From Acorus gramineus (taxonomy: Eukaryota > Streptophyta > Magnoliopsida > Acorales > Acoraceae), in NCBI GenBank assembly GCA_030737835.1, contig JAUJYN010000012.1, positions 836,688 to 900,687 on the forward strand: 64,000 nucleotides of DNA, in the 5' to 3' direction. Made by a program: the position numbers and the translations under genes. Positions 21,261 to 34,352 of the stretch are shown piece after piece. Below the pieces are notes generated by a model. It was not told the origin of the DNA. It did not search any database and worked only from the letters and a program-made list of their open reading frames with translations. Every line of letters begins with the position of its first letter. Positions within the stretch are counted from its first letter, which is position 1.

Positions 21261-24200
21261 ATGATGTTCGACGAGCCCCTCTCACGCCACCGCGGCTACA
21301 TCGCCGCCTCCATCAGCGCCCCCTCCTTCCCCACCTTCAACGGCGTCGAGTCCTCCCCCGACCGCGCCTCCTTCTCCTCCGCGGAACGCCTCTCCTCCTC
21401 CGCCGTCCACTCCTCCGCCGCTACCGCCGCCAACTTCCTCCACAACCCCCGCGTCGCCCTCGCCCTCGTCCCCGCCGCCGCATTCCTCCTCGACCTCGGC
21501 GGAACCGCCGTCTCCGCTGTCCTCGCCGTCGGCCTCGCCGTCTCCTACCTCCTCGACTCACTCAGAACCCCCGCCGTCGTCCCCTTCTTCGCGATCTGGC
21601 TCTCTCTCCTCCTCTCCCAGCTCGCATTCTTCGTCGCTGCCTCCCCCTCCCTCGCCTCCGCCTTCTCATCCACCCCTCTCGCCGCCCTCGCCTCCCTCCT
21701 CTCCGCCGAGACCACCTTCCTCGTCGGCGTCTGGTGCTCGCTCCAGTTCAAGTGGATCCGCATCGAGAACCGCCCGATCGCCGCCTCCCTCGAGCGGCTC
21801 CTCTTCGCGTGCATCCCTGTTGCTGCCCCCGCCATCTTCACGTGGGCCTCCGTCGCGGGGTTTGGCGTCACTGACGCCACTGCTTACCACTTCGCCGCCT
21901 TGGCATGCTTCTACTACTGGGTCTTCTCCCTCCCCCGAGCGCCGTCTTTCTCACCCGTCAAACACGAGACGGGCCAGATCCTCGGCCAGCTCGAGAGCTG
22001 CGTCCACACCCTCTACCTCCTCTTCGCGCCGTTGCTGTTCCGCATCTCAACCCACCATGCCGTACTCTTCTCCTCCGCCGCCTCGGTCTGTGATCTCTTC
22101 TTGCTGTTCTTCATCCCATTTTTGTTCCAATTGTATGCGGCACACACGCGGGGTGCGATGTGGTGGGTCACGAGGGATGCGAGGCAGGTCAGGGACATCG
22201 TTGTAACCAATGGAGCGATCGCCGTGGCGGTGATTGTGGTCTGTTTGGAGATCAGGATCGTGTTTAGGTCCTTTGGGAAGTATCTCCATGTGCCGCCCCC
22301 GTTAGATTATGTGCTGGTCACAATCGCTATGCTTGGTGGGGCGGCTTCCGCGGGGGCCTATGCGGTTGGTTTGGTCGAGGATGCTTTTGGGTCAGTGGCT
22401 TTCACTGCAATGGCGGTGCTGGTTAGCGCTGCCGGTGCGATCGTTGTCGGTTTTCCTTTGTGGGTGGGTCATTTTATTCCTTTCTGTTGGATATTTCTTA
22501 TATATGACTATATCTGGATCTGTCTAATTTTAATATGTCAGTAAGGTTGCCTTTTTTTTTCATTTCTTGATGGGTTCTGTTTAATTGAGAAATCATATTT
22601 CATGGGTCCTGCGTTAATATTGCATTTGTGTTAAATGTGAAGCTGAGAGAGCATAAAGTGATTCTTTTGATGGATGCTACATTGGATAAACTTTACATGG
22701 ATTCAATCATTGAATGTAAATATGTAGAGTCTTGTTTCATCAAATAGTGTGGAAGTACCTCTTACAGATGACTACAATCCTTCAAAAAGTCAAAAACAAC
22801 TTTGGTAATTCGACTCCACAGTAAGGTACATTTTGTTGGACGACAGGATCTGAAGATTACAACTTTTTTATCAGTTAACTTGCTCCAATTTGATCCACAT
22901 CAAAAAACACAGATCGGTATTATTCTAAGCACTGTAATGAGTGTGAAGTGTTGGGTAGTTCTTTTTAATTCTTACTCATGGCTTCCATATGGTTTATGGA
23001 TTCAAAAGGATCCTTTGAAATTTGAGTTGGTTACAGCCAAATTTGATCTATGGAAGTCAGAGCAATGCGTATAAGTTTTAGTGCTTCCTTTGAAATTTAC
23101 ATATGAAATCAATATATATCTATATATTTTTGGCTTGTTATTAATAATTCGTTAAATATCTTATAACTAAATCTGTTCAAAGAGGTTTTGCATTGCTTTT
23201 GTTCCCTTCAGAGTGCTTCTGATTCAGTTAAATTATTAGGAGTGATTTAATGTGTCTTGGGAGCTCGAACTTATAAATAAACTCCAGTTGGTTGGTTTTC
23301 ACATTTCTTTTGAATGTGTATGCTACTTTTGATGGGATGCTTCCTCAATTGATCCCTATATGCTTCAGTTTCATCACAAATGACGGATTATAATTAACTA
23401 AAGTTTTTTTTTTATCATCATTTGTGCAGCTCCTTCCTCTTCCATTGATTTCTGGATTTTATCTAGCTCGATTTTTCACCAAAAAGAGCTTGCCATCATA
23501 TTTTACCTTTGTTGGACTGGCAAGCTTGATGGTTGCATGGTTTGTTAGGCATAACTTTTGGGATTTGAATATTTGGATGGCTGGTATGGCTCTGAAGTCC
23601 TTCTGTAAGTTGATAGTTGCAAGTGTGATCATTGCAATGGCTATTCCTGGTTTAGCTCTTCTTCCACCAAAACTGCATTTCTTGACTGAAGTTGGTCTTA
23701 TCAGCCATGCTCTGTTGCTGTGCCACATTGAGAATCATTTTTTCAATTATTCAGCCATTTACTTCTTTGGATTTGATGATGAGGTGATGTATCCAAGTTA
23801 TATGGTTATAATGACCACTTTTCTGGGCTTGGCTTTGGTGAGAAAATTGGCCTCAGATCACCGAATTAGACATAAAGCAGTTTGGGTTCTGACCTGTCTA
23901 TATTCTGCAAAGCTATCTATGCTTTTTATCATGTCAAAATCTGTTCTGTGGATGTCAGCTATATTGTTACTGGCCGTGTCCCCTCCATTACTTCTGTACA
24001 AGTAAGGACTCTACTCTCCCTTTTTCCACTACTATCTACATCAAATAACTACTATGTATCTGATAGCTGAACTTTAGTGACATTAGTTGTTGTGAATTTT
24101 TATCTCTGTATGGACGCCTTTATATGCACTTGACCTCTCCATTTCTTCGTAATAAAAATGAATCAGGGATAAAACAAAAGCTTCTTCCAAAATGAAAGTA

Positions 24201-26793
24201 TGGCAAGGCTATGCACATGCTGCAGTGGTGGCTGTATCTGCCTGGCTATGTCGTGAAACAATTTTTGAAGCTCTGCAGTGGTGGAATGGGAGGGCCCCTT
24301 CTGATGGTCTGTTCATGGGATCCTATATTCTTCTAACAGGACTGGCTTGCATCCCAATAGTTGCCCTGCATTTCTCCCATGTCCAGGTAATAACAGATTT
24401 CCGTTCTCTTCAGTTGAAACAATTGAAAAGAGATGCTCTACCAGTGCTTCATTATCATACAATTAAGAACATATTAGTGCTCTTTTTTTGCTCCTTTTAT
24501 GTTGGTTCTTCCAATAAAAAAAGTACACAGATGGAATCCTAAAAGAGAGAACCTTTTTTTTTATTTGGTGACATCTATAAACATATAATGTGGGAAAACA
24601 CTTTTAGTCCATTTGGTATGGAATAAGTTTACTGTAAACTTCAGGTGCCCTTTCCACCAATCCTCATCTAAAGTGAATTTCATATTAGTTGACAAGGGAG
24701 ATGTGCAGTAGTTTTCTTATTTATGGGGAATGACTACACTACCAGTGAAAATAAAGAGGCATATCAGTTTTGGTTTCTTGCCTAGTAGATCTGTGTATGC
24801 CCTCCTCTGGGTTGCAATAAATTCATTGTAGGTGCTCTCCACCATGCTTCTCCTACTCACTCCTTTTGAATCTTTGGATCATTACAAGGAATGATTCGGG
24901 ATGTTCAATTGCTGTTAAGGATTTATACAAAGTAGACAATAGAGGTGTTGCTTTATATTTTATAATCATTTCATACAGCAGGTGCCAGAAAATTGGTGTG
25001 GTGTTTGAGTCCCGTTGGTGGTTGTCATGGTGCCTATATATGTTTAGGTATCAATGCTACATGTCCCCCTTGAGATATTTTTGTCATTTGGTCCTTGTAT
25101 TTTTTAATGAAGTCAAGTCCTGCTTCTGTCTGTTTTTCATATCTTGGTAGGCTCTGTTTTTCCATTATTACCTTGGCGTGTTTAACATTATAAGTGTCCT
25201 TAAGTGTTTGGCTCTGAATGTTGGCATAGGGGCTCTTCTTTAGTTTATTAAATAGCAAACCTTCAAAAAATTTCAGCAAAGAGGGTTTATGCTAAATATG
25301 TGCTTGTGACATCCCTTATGTCCCAAGCCCTTCCTCCTCTTCCTGGACATTAGGAAATTTGGAATTTAATTGAACCAACATGAAAAATGGAACATCCAGA
25401 AGACACTTCTGTCTTGATAGTGTTCCATGTAGATTCACTTATCATTGCAATTTTGTGCTTGCAACATATCTAACTATTTGTTCTTTTCTTCGTGCAGTCA
25501 GCTAAGAGATTTCTAGTACTGGTAATGGCCACAGGCCTACTATTTATATTTATGCAGCCTCCAATCACATTATCATGGGCCTTCCATTCCACCATGATCA
25601 ACGCAGCCCATCAATCTTCTGATGATATCTCAATATATGGCTTAATAGCTGCCAAGCCTTCATGGCCATCATGGTTACTCATTCTGACAGTCTTGCTAAC
25701 ATTAGCAGCAGTCACATCCATAATTCCCATCAAATACATAGTAGAACTCAGAGCCTTCTATGCAATTGGAGTAGGCATCACCTTAGGCATCTACATCTGC
25801 GCAGAGTACTTCTTCCAAGCAATGATTCTATATCCTCTTCTTGTCGCAACCATTGTCTGTGCTTCCGTCTTCGTAGTCTTCACTCACTTGCCTTCAGCAT
25901 CCAGTCCCAAAATCTTACCATGGGTGTTTGCTCTATTGGTCGCCCTCTTCCCTGTCACATACCTATTGGAAGGTCAATTGAGAGGATTGAAAAGCATGGA
26001 AGAGGGAGAAGTAGATGACAAGTTCACAAGTTTATTTGCAGTCGAAGGGGCAAGGATGGCTCTTCTAGGCCTATATGCCACATTATTCATGCTGATTGCT
26101 TTGGAAATCAAGTTTGAGCTGGCATCTCTTATGCGTGAAAAAGCCACTCCAACCTCGAGTGGCTTGCCACCAAAGATGAGGCTCATTTACCAAAGGAGAC
26201 CACATGTTGCACCTTCATTTACGATAAAAAGGCTGTCCATTGAAGGCGCTTGGATGCCCGCAGTAGGAAATGTGGCCACCGCTCTTTGTTTTGGGATCTG
26301 TTTGATACTGAATATCAGTCTCACTGGGGGTTCTAATCGCGGAATTTTTTTCTTGGCACCGATATTGCTTCTTCTAAACCAAGACTCGAATATCACATCT
26401 GGTTTTGGAGACAGGCAACGTTACTTTCCAGTCACGTTAGCAATCTCGGGGTACCTGGTCTTGTTCGCTTTGTATAAGATATTCGAAGAAGTCTGGTACG
26501 GTGATGTTGGATGGGGTCTTCAGATTGGAGGGCCAGGATGGCTTTTTGCAGTGAAAAATCTGGCGCTCCTCCTCCTTGCATTGCCCAATCACATCCTCTT
26601 CAACCGATTCATGTGGGATTTTGTGAAACAGACCGACGCGATGCTGCTGCTGACTTTGCCTCTCAATTTGCCTCCCATCGTCATGACGGATATAATCACG
26701 GTTCGTGTTCTGGGGTTGTTGGGAACCATTTATTCCCTCGCCCAGTACTTGATATCTAGGCAGAACAAAATTGCGGGCATGAAATACATATGA
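21261..26793 (+). CDS. NEF1: NO EXINE FORMATION 1-like polytopic membrane protein
   Basis: Four exons fit phase and splice sites: 21261-22463, 23430-24001, 24167-24386 and 25498-26793 (TGA 26791-26793), 1096 residues, close to the roughly 1120 of Arabidopsis NEF1. Junctions read FPLW|LLPLPL, LLYK|DKTKA (codon split) and SHVQ|SAKRF. The protein has many hydrophobic segments throughout, beginning near residue 67, and conserved-looking blocks such as GAMWWVTRDARQVRDI, FGKYLHVPPPLDY and GFYLARFFTKKSLPSY. Arabidopsis NEF1 is reported as a plastid-envelope-type membrane protein needed for primexine/exine deposition and tapetal lipid accumulation; its biochemical activity is unknown. Exon 1 is strongly GC-rich and exon 4 is not. 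Introns are 966, 165 and 1111 bp. An upstream ORF and a MITE precede it. Confidence 0.88.
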
Positions 26794-27360
26794 AGCAGAC
26801 CAACAACAGGTAGATATCGATTTATTCTTTCGTCTATTTTAATTCATTCATCATTCCTTGATAATGCTTTTCCATGCCAACATATACGGATATAATGACA
26901 GGTATTTGACGAGTTAGCAGCTGTTGCTCAGAGCGATCTGGTGTCGATTTCCTTCGGTGTAAATTGTAATTCAAAACAGAGAGTCAGTGGTGTTCCTATA
27001 TCCCTCGAATGAGGGCGCGAGAATTTTGTGTAAACTGTGTGAACACTGGAAGAGTTACTAAATTATTACATGTGAGCTTCTTTGTTCTGATCTGTTGTTC
27101 ATAGCAAATATATGGGGAGATGTGGTGACTGTTCTGAACTTGTTGAGATTTTCTTACATACAATCAGTCTTTCCTGCCGCCCTAACTTTGTACATGAAAT
27201 GTCTAATTGAGACACTGTGTGGGGTGAGAATATACCCTATTAGGAAGATGTTTATGCATTCAATTCATTCGATTATATTTTTCATTTAATGTGAATGTAT
27301 ATACATAATAATATATATATGCATGATTGCAAAAGCATGGACACGCTTAAAGAAAATTGA
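26794..27360. other. NEF1 3' UTR and intergenic DNA
   Basis: Probable 3' UTR, possibly with an intron (a CAG at about 26901 follows a pyrimidine stretch). No other gene seen. Confidence 0.4.
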
Positions 27361-28060
27361 GGTCATGTTTGTTGCAACTTAATTTTATAGATTATATATT
27401 ACAACTTATAGATTATAGATTTTAATTTTTTTAATAAGTTGTAGACATGTTTGTTGTAACTGTTTAAAAGCAATAAATAAGCAGCAGTGGATGCTTGTTT
27501 AATAAATTGTAAAACAGTTTTTTGTTCTACAATTGTCAAAAATAACCCTACACTAGAGAAGTAAAAAATCGATTTATGTTTGATTAAGTAAGTTGATTTT
27601 TATATATATAATTAATTTTATAAATATTTTTAAAAAAATTAAATTAACATAAATAATATTTTAAAATCACTACAACATTTTTTAAATATTACATTCTAAA
27701 ATTTTAATAAATTGAGTGACAAATGGAATTATAAAAAAAATTAATAATGTATTTTTTGTAATAGTAAAAAAATTGAGAAGATGAAAGGTGGTTTAATGAT
27801 TTTTGGTGTAATAGGAAAAAAATAGATACACATGTTATTAGTAAAAAAGATTAAGGGCATAAGTGTTCAAAATAAAAAAAATTAATACCTTTTATAAGTT
27901 ATAATCTCAAAAACATTCATTTCCCAGCTTATAGATTATGACTTTTTTAAGTTGTTTTTAACTTAAATAAGTTCCAAAAAGTTTAAACAAACATGTAACA
28001 ACTGCTTATTTTAAACTAAAAGCTATAATATGCAGCTTATAAGTTTTAACAAACATGTAC
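27361..28060. mobile_element. PIF/Harbinger-like MITE, TGA flanks
   Basis: The left end GGTCATGTTTGTTGCAACTTA pairs with the right end, whose reverse complement reads GTACATGTTTGTTAAAACTTA. TGA occurs on both sides (27358-27360 and 28061-28063). The interior is AT-rich with further inverted TTATAAGTT-type words and no coding potential. Family assignment is tentative. Confidence 0.5.
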
Positions 28061-28154
28061 TGAATAAATTTACATGTTTTATCCAATAAAATATTTATCT
28101 TATCAGAGACAAAATATACGGACTGTAAATAAAGACTGTGTGTAAGAGTAAAAA

Positions 28155-28652
28155 GCAAAAATTGATATAACTCCATATAAAGATATTAAATTGGTTTTAG
28201 TCCCAGTAAAATAAAAAAATCATCATATGTCTCTATATTATTCAAAAAATATCATTTAAGTCCCTATAGCCGCTCCAACTTACTCCAATTAACCATGTAG
28301 ATAATTAATCATAACTACACATTAAAAATTATCAAAATATCTTCACCAATAAATTTTTATCATTGGTGAGTATAGGATAGTAGCAGAATTTTCAAGAAAA
28401 TACAGAGGCATTTTTATCATCAAATGACTAAATTGTGGATTTTTTAATATTTTGTAGGAATTTATTTGAATATTATTTATCGGATCTCTGTTTAATAAAT
28501 AAAATATTCTTGGAATATTTCTTATAAACTAGTGACAATTTGATTAAAGGACTAAATCCTACATAATTTCTAAGACCTGTGACAATTAATTGTTTTTACA
28601 TATACCAATACCGATTTAATTAAGTTTTTATGGTGTTATATCGATTTTTCTC
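28155..28652. mobile_element. Diverged relative of the palindromic Mutator-like MITE
   Basis: The ends CAAAAATTGATATAACTCC and GGTGTTATATCGATTTTTCTC are inverted repeats resembling the GGGAAAAATCCATATAAC family. Flanks GAGTAAAAA and ATGTAAAAA agree at 7 of 9. The centre has a hairpin, CACCAATAAATTTTTATCATTGGTG, split around an A/T loop. An older or separate subfamily. Confidence 0.55.
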
Positions 28653-28935
28653 ATGTAAAAAATGATATATCTAATCTCACATGCATCTCCATCTATAATT
28701 TTCAACTATTTTGATTTTTTTTAAAATTATATATTTATTTAATAAATTATATGCCACTATTTTTTTTAAAATAAAAAAATTATATTTTTATATAAATATC
28801 TATATCTATATATATATAGACGAAGAGATGCGTTGCAAAAGGAACACGAGGGTGGGTTAATTAATGATCGAGCTGGGTTGGTCCACTGAACGGGCCGACC
28901 CGGTTCCAAAGCTAAACGTCTGTTCGAAACTCCAA

Positions 28936-28982
28936 CACGTGTGGACCCACTAAAAAACCGAAGCGCGTAAAACCTATAAAAG
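28936..28982 (+). promoter_or_regulatory. SDHAF2 promoter: G-box and TATA box
   Basis: A CACGTG G-box at 28936-28941 and a CCTATAAAAGG TATA box at about 28973-28982 lie 40-90 bp before the SDHAF2 ATG, implying a very short 5' UTR. Confidence 0.65.
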
Positions 28983-29026
28983 GCAGAACCAAAGCAGACC
29001 ACAACATCTTCGACAGTGGACCAGCC

Positions 29027-31709
29027 ATGGCGAGCCTTCGGAGGTCTCTGTTTCGAGCCCTAACTCGACCCCCTCCGATCGCTCCCTTTCGGACCTCATC
29101 CGTCTCTCGTTTTTCTACTGTCGACGTGAACCTGTCCGACGAGGAAGGCAAACGCCGTCTCTTCAACAGGTTCGTCCGTCTCCCCAAACCTAGGGTTGAA
29201 TCGATGTTCAAAGTAGTGCTTTTTTTTTTTTTTTTTTGTAGACTGTTGTATCGGAGCAGACAACGCGGGTTTCTTGAGCTTGATCTGGTATTGGGGAACT
29301 GGGTCGAGGAGAACATACGGTCGTTGGACGAGCTTCGCATCAGAGCTCTCGTTGATGTTCTTGACCTGGTAAAAAAAAAAAAAAAAAAATCTTATGATGA
29401 TTTGATTTCATTTTTGTTTTGAGTGGCACTTGTTTCAATTCATAAGGAGTTGAATGTGTTGGTTATCTGTTTTATTGTTTTTTTATAATTGTTTATTGCC
29501 TCTGTCAGTGTAATTTTGCAACTTGATCAGTTTTGGGGGTTGGATTTGTTAAATAGATTGTAATGTTAATGTTTTATAGAGAAAGTGTCTCTTTAGAAGA
29601 TAGTTCCATATTTGTAAACTACATGATATTCTCTCTTTTTAAAGTGGGCTACTTATTGAGTGCTGTATTGAATTGCACGACTCTTTTTGAAAGAATTGCA
29701 ACTATTCAAAGGTTGAAATTGCAATTCAAATGGAAAGATTGCAACTCGTCAAAGAAAATAACCCTACGGACTGTTGATAATACCACTCATGGAAGTGATG
29801 TATTGCAAACACTTTATTTTGAGCGGGGCAAATATCGCTTTAAGGAAAGCGTTCTATGCGCCTCAAAATTTCTGATTCATCCTTCCCTTATTTTTTTTCA
29901 ATAGGCTTTGGTTTGGATTAGAATCTAACAAGTTTAGCCTGCAAAAAAAATGGTTTTGAATTCAAGTGGGTGTTTGCTTCTTAATTTCAAGATTTTTTTT
30001 TACCTGTTTTATAAGATGCCATTGGTAAAATAAGTGCTAGCTGCATTTTATGCCAACATTTACGTAGTATGTTTTTTGACAGTTGGGGATCAGCCTCACG
30101 AGTCCTCTCATGCAGATTCCCATCCGTAAGGCATTTTCAATCAGTATCCTCTCTCATAATGGTGTTGTCATTGTGATGTATGTTGTTGAAGTTACATGAA
30201 GCCTCCTAAAATACACACATGTTGCGAGTGCCCCCTTATTTTGGGGTTAGTGTCTTTAGTTTTTATTTTGTTGCATTTTTCTTTTCTTTTTGTTTCTTTT
30301 TTGGAGATATCATATCTGTTGTGTCTATACATTTTTCTCATCCTCTTCTTTTGATTGAGCCTCTGCTTCTTAGGATCTTTGATGCTTTCCATATGGGTTT
30401 TGTTTCTGGTTTATGTAGCACTTTCAGAAATTTCCAACTTTGATCTGTTTGTATGTTGTGAAAAATAGCCTCTTGCGGTCACATTATGAATTTTGAGCAT
30501 TGTATTAGTCATGAAAAGGATTAGAAATTTTGGTTGTTCAAAACCCGAGTGATTTTATTTTGTGTCAGAAAATGTTCTTTGAATGAGGAAGAGAGTGCCA
30601 TCCTTCATGGGCCTCCATTATTGTGATCTTATCAAAAGGGAAGCATACTAGGCTTTTATGTATAGCAAATTGTAGGTAATTGTGGTGCATCTCTAATCAT
30701 GGCCCGGAAATGGTAAAAAGGGGAGGGGACACGGCATTAGTGAAAGATAAATGAATATGACTTGTTTTCAATGCATGGAAGGGATACCCTCATGGTAGAT
30801 CTTGTTGTAATGATATGAGATATGGTTTGGAAGGGGCCATACCGACTGAGTTGTCAAACCTTCCAGAATCCCCCAAAACATATCTGTTGGCATATATGTT
30901 GAAAAAAATAAGAATATTAATTGAATTGATGATTTGACATACAGGATTCTAATGCATTTTTTTTTTTTTTTTGTTTATGACATGCCGCAATGTTGAAGAT
31001 GCAGTCAGAAACTTGAATTGTAATGCCATGCTTCTTATTTTCTTGTTTTATGTCATTGATAATGTTTGCCTCTGCCAATACCAGTTTAACTTCTATGTTA
31101 TCCAAATTTCATTATGCTCTGTTCTATATTTTTATTGCTAATTTTATCCAAGCTTCCCTTTCAGACCATTTGCTCCACTACTATTCCAATTTTTGCGTTT
31201 AGAGAATCCTTCTATATAATCAGTTAATCCCTGTGCTTTTCAGAGAAAAAATTCAGTTGATCCCTGATCTTAACGTAATTATGTTTTGCATATTTGATTT
31301 CCCACTTCTAAATCTCATTCTATTGGGTCTCATACTGGGATAAATTCAAGTACTTCTTTTAGATTCTTGATTCTTTTCTTTCTGTAATTATTACTTCAGG
31401 AAAACCCAGACTTGTGGAAATGGCTTACTGGCCAGGAACACCCCCCAGAGGCAGTGAGCAATAATCCGGTAATCTATCCCAACATGACAAACCAGATGTG
31501 GTTTCTTAATATCTATTTATTTCATGCTCGGATGATGGTCAAAATATTAATTTTATCTCTTTGTTTAGGTATTCTCTGCTGTCCGAGCGAAGGTCATAAA
31601 CAATCTCAACAAGGCAGCGCCTGAGAGTCGAGCAGCCCCTGGGCAACCATGGGTAAGAGGATGGGATGATAAGGGGGGGAAAGATGGACCCATGTATGGT
31701 AACCAGTGA
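29027..31709 (+). CDS. SDHAF2: Succinate dehydrogenase assembly factor 2, mitochondrial
   Basis: Four exons fit: 29027-29169, 29242-29368, 31400-31468 and 31569-31709 (TGA 31707-31709), 159 residues. The N-terminus MASLRRSLFRALTR is an Arg-rich mitochondrial presequence. Exon 2 encodes LLYRSRQRGFLELDLVLGNW with the SdhE/SDHAF2 signature RGxxE at about residues 56-60. Exon 3 encodes NPDLWKWLTGQEHPPEAV, and exon 4 ends with the plant-specific tail PGQPWVRGWDDKGG..GNQ. The protein promotes covalent FAD attachment to the SDH1 flavoprotein of complex II in the matrix. Intron 1 is only 72 bp and ends in an 18-T tract before GTAG; intron 2 is about 2 kb. Family identity is very clear. Confidence 0.95.
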
Positions 31710-32299
31710 CTTGAAGTTCATCTCCAAATATGAAACTAATAAGGCATCATCTTTTTTAGCTTATGAAGGAAAAAAATGGCTTCATCCACATGACTAGGTA
31801 CATTTATATGGATGTGTGTCAGTGTATCATGTACAGGGGCAAATCATTCTATTGCTACACAGCGTTATTGGTAACAGACTTGCTACTTCTGTAAAAGCTT
31901 TAATTGAATAATGGATATTATTGGATTTGGTGTTGTCTAGCTATCTAACATCAGCAAATATTGTTTCTGTGGATGACTTTTGGATACCTGTGTTTGTTCA
32001 TTGTTGTTTTTACTGGTTTTTTCCATGCCCAAACTTTGTCTCCAAATTATCTTGTTCTTTGTTCTTCATGTTGGTGGACCCTGTTTGCTCATTTCTCTCT
32101 GGCGGCTTTTGCTCTCTTTTTTAGTTATTGACAGTGCTAATTTTTCCTGCTCTCCCCCCTAGAATGCTATTGGTTTGACAACAAAGTATAGTTCTTCAAG
32201 CCTCCTGGCCCTTAACCAAAATCAGTACCTGTAATAGTTTAGGCAAAGGCTATGTTTAGCCTCAGACACTCTTCCTGAACCCAGTAATGGTGTTGAGAC
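31710..32299. other. SDHAF2 3' UTR and intergenic DNA
   Basis: Probable 3' UTR followed by unassigned sequence. The right part may already belong to the LINE remnant that follows, but no motif is readable. Confidence 0.4.
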
Positions 32300-33410
32300 A
32301 AGGATAATTGGACGCTCGAAAAACACTTTTCCCAGACCTTCTATTGGTATCTACAAACAAGGATAATTTGGTGTGTGATTCCTTCACTTGTCACAATAAT
32401 TACATTATTTGGTGTATTCAATTCCAGAGAAACCAAAACGATGGAAGAAATATAACTCATCTTCTTGCAACCCTTAAAGGAGTAACTTTGGATTTAGAAG
32501 ATGAAGACACGGTTTAATAGGAATCTTTCAAAGGAGATCCCTCCCACTCGGTTTGCACCAAAATTGAATTTTCCTCCTCACTCTTGAAAGTTTTGTTGTT
32601 TTATTTGGTTGCCATCTTTTAACAAACTCCTCACAAAAGCTAAACGTGTAAGATGGGAACGACAAAAAGGATTAACATGCGAGTTTTATTGATTAGAGGA
32701 GGAGACACGTGATCATCTCTTATTGGGATGTCATGAGTGGATAAAAAGTAAGCGAGGTCCTCGGATTACTTGTTTCTTCAATAATGCAGATTAAATGTGG
32801 GAATTCTTCTAAAGAAGAGTCAAGTGGGTACATGTGTCTACGTCAAAAATATGTGGACGATGACGGCAATGCTCATTCAGGACGGGGCGCCCGGAACTAG
32901 TGGGAATACGGGGGGCGTTCGGCTAGGAGGCGGGAGTTTGAAGGTCATCCACTAGGGGTGGGCTGGGGAGGTCGGGGGACCGGTGAGTAAATACCGCGCC
33001 TACGCCCGGTTGTCGCCTCCACGCTCTCTCTTTTTGTGGACATCTATGTCCTGTTTCTGTTTATTTATTATGTTTTACTTCTATATTCTCTCATCCCCAT
33101 TCAAACTCTGTACTAATCTGTTTTAACAATAAAATTGGTTGGTGGAGTATGTCTACCTTCATTTTAAAAAAAAAAAAGGGTCAAGAAAGGTGATAAAAGT
33201 ATTAAATGCCAAGTTCATTGGGAGTCTTTCTCATGCGGTGTGTTGGATCTTATAGCTAGGTCAAAACAAAGCTATTTTCCAAAATAAAATGATCTACATC
33301 AAAAATATTTGGGAGGCGATCAAGACACTTCGGGTTTGGGAATTTGTTCTTATTGGAAGAAGTGGCTAGAGCTTATTTGTGTTGTAGGGGCTGTAGGGAA
33401 TCTGTTTTGT
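32300..33410 (+). mobile_element. LINE 3' remnant (post-RT and zf-RVT region)
   Basis: Degenerate translation on the + strand gives the order typical of plant LINE ORF2 C-termini. First comes KTLFPDLLLVSTNKDNLV then IQFQRNQNDGRNI (32308-32517), like the LF..A..K..TV and FRR.LNDWE block. Next is a zf-RVT-like NKLLTKAKRVRWERQKGLTC and EEETRDHLLLGCHEW (about 32625-32745) with an in-frame stop. Finally, after an insertion, NKAIFQNKMIYIKNIWEAIK (about 33262-33321). Several stops and frame changes show it is dead. No 5' part or own TSD was found. Confidence 0.75.
32825..33175 (+). mobile_element. Poly-A retroposon nested in the LINE remnant
   Basis: About 350 bp interrupts the LINE reading between RRVK and KVIKVLNAK. 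It ends in a run of about 12 A and is flanked by AAGAGTCAAG (32815-32824) and AAGGGTCAAG (33176-33185), 9 of 10 identical. The 5' half is GC-rich (GACGGGGCGCCCGGAACTAG and on), unlike its surroundings, and the 3' half is T-rich. It is SINE-sized, but I could not identify convincing pol III A and B boxes, so a truncated LINE or processed RNA is an alternative. Confidence 0.65.
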
Positions 33411-33895
33411 TTAACCTTAGACTAGGCATTATTGATGATTATGGTGAAACCAACAATCTTTTTATTTTTGAATAACAAACCAATAATATCATGTCTGTAC
33501 TGTTGGATTATTTTAGCTATGATATAAATACAATGTGATACATTGAAATTTGACCAGCGAGTGATGAAATTTGACCAGCGAGTGAAATTGATTATTTTAG
33601 CTCCACCCTCCCTGAAACTGCCTTGTCAGATAAATAATTATGGTCACTGGAATTTAATAATGAATCCTCAAATGATATCTGAAGCCAATATGGATTTCCA
33701 ACGTCTAATTGGAAGTGGATGTTGATCAAACCTTTTTTTCCCCCTTGAACTTTCATTACAATGAATAAAAGGAGACGATGGATCTCTTTAACCAAATAGA
33801 AGAAAAAAAAAGACCACAGAGCATAAAGAGAATTTCAAAAGCTGCTGACTCCGCCAAGCCCAGGTTCACCAATTTTACGCCCCTTTCCAATTCGT
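33411..33895. other. Intergenic with a short tandem duplication
   Basis: TGAAATTTGACCAGCGAG occurs twice in tandem at about 33544-33582. No gene seen. Confidence 0.45.
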
Positions 33896-33899
33896 CTTC

Positions 33900-34114
33900 G
33901 GGTGTGTTTGGTTGCGCGATTGCGCAACGTTTGTGATTGTATGAAGCTGCGTTTGTAATCGTGCAACCAAACAGTTTTACTGTAACAGTTTCCTGTACAC
34001 AGATTTTAGACAAATAGTGTCCAAAAGCTGAGGGAGGTGAGCTTCTTATAGAATCAGTTTTAAAATCTAGATTCCTACAGAATCAGTTTTACAATCGCGC
34101 AATCAAACGCACCC
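33900..34114. mobile_element. Short MITE with 20+ bp TIR (hAT-like or PIF-like)
   Basis: The left end GGGTGTGTTTGGTTGCGCGA pairs with the right end, whose reverse complement reads GGGTGCGTTTGATTGCGCGA (18 of 20). AATTCGT occurs outside both ends (33889-33895 and 34116-34122), with three unexplained bases at the left edge. About 215 bp, non-coding. Confidence 0.65.
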
Positions 34115-34352
34115 GAATTCGTAATGTTAGCATAACCATAATCCAATTAGGAGGCAACGACGTGATTGGCAACCAAATATTCTCTATATGAGCCTATTCA
34201 TTGCTAGCCAGATTCCCCAACATATCACATGTGGAACTTGGGTAGACCACAACCTTTGAGGGCCTTTTAAATGGTTCTACTGTTCTACAATGTGCTGTGT
34301 AAGTGAACCATTCTTGAGTTCCGCTTTGTTTATATAGTATATTTTTTTATAT

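Noticed and set aside
29563..29904. 113-codon ORF in SDHAF2 intron 2
   Set aside because: No family motif, low-complexity composition, and it lies wholly within a well-supported intron.
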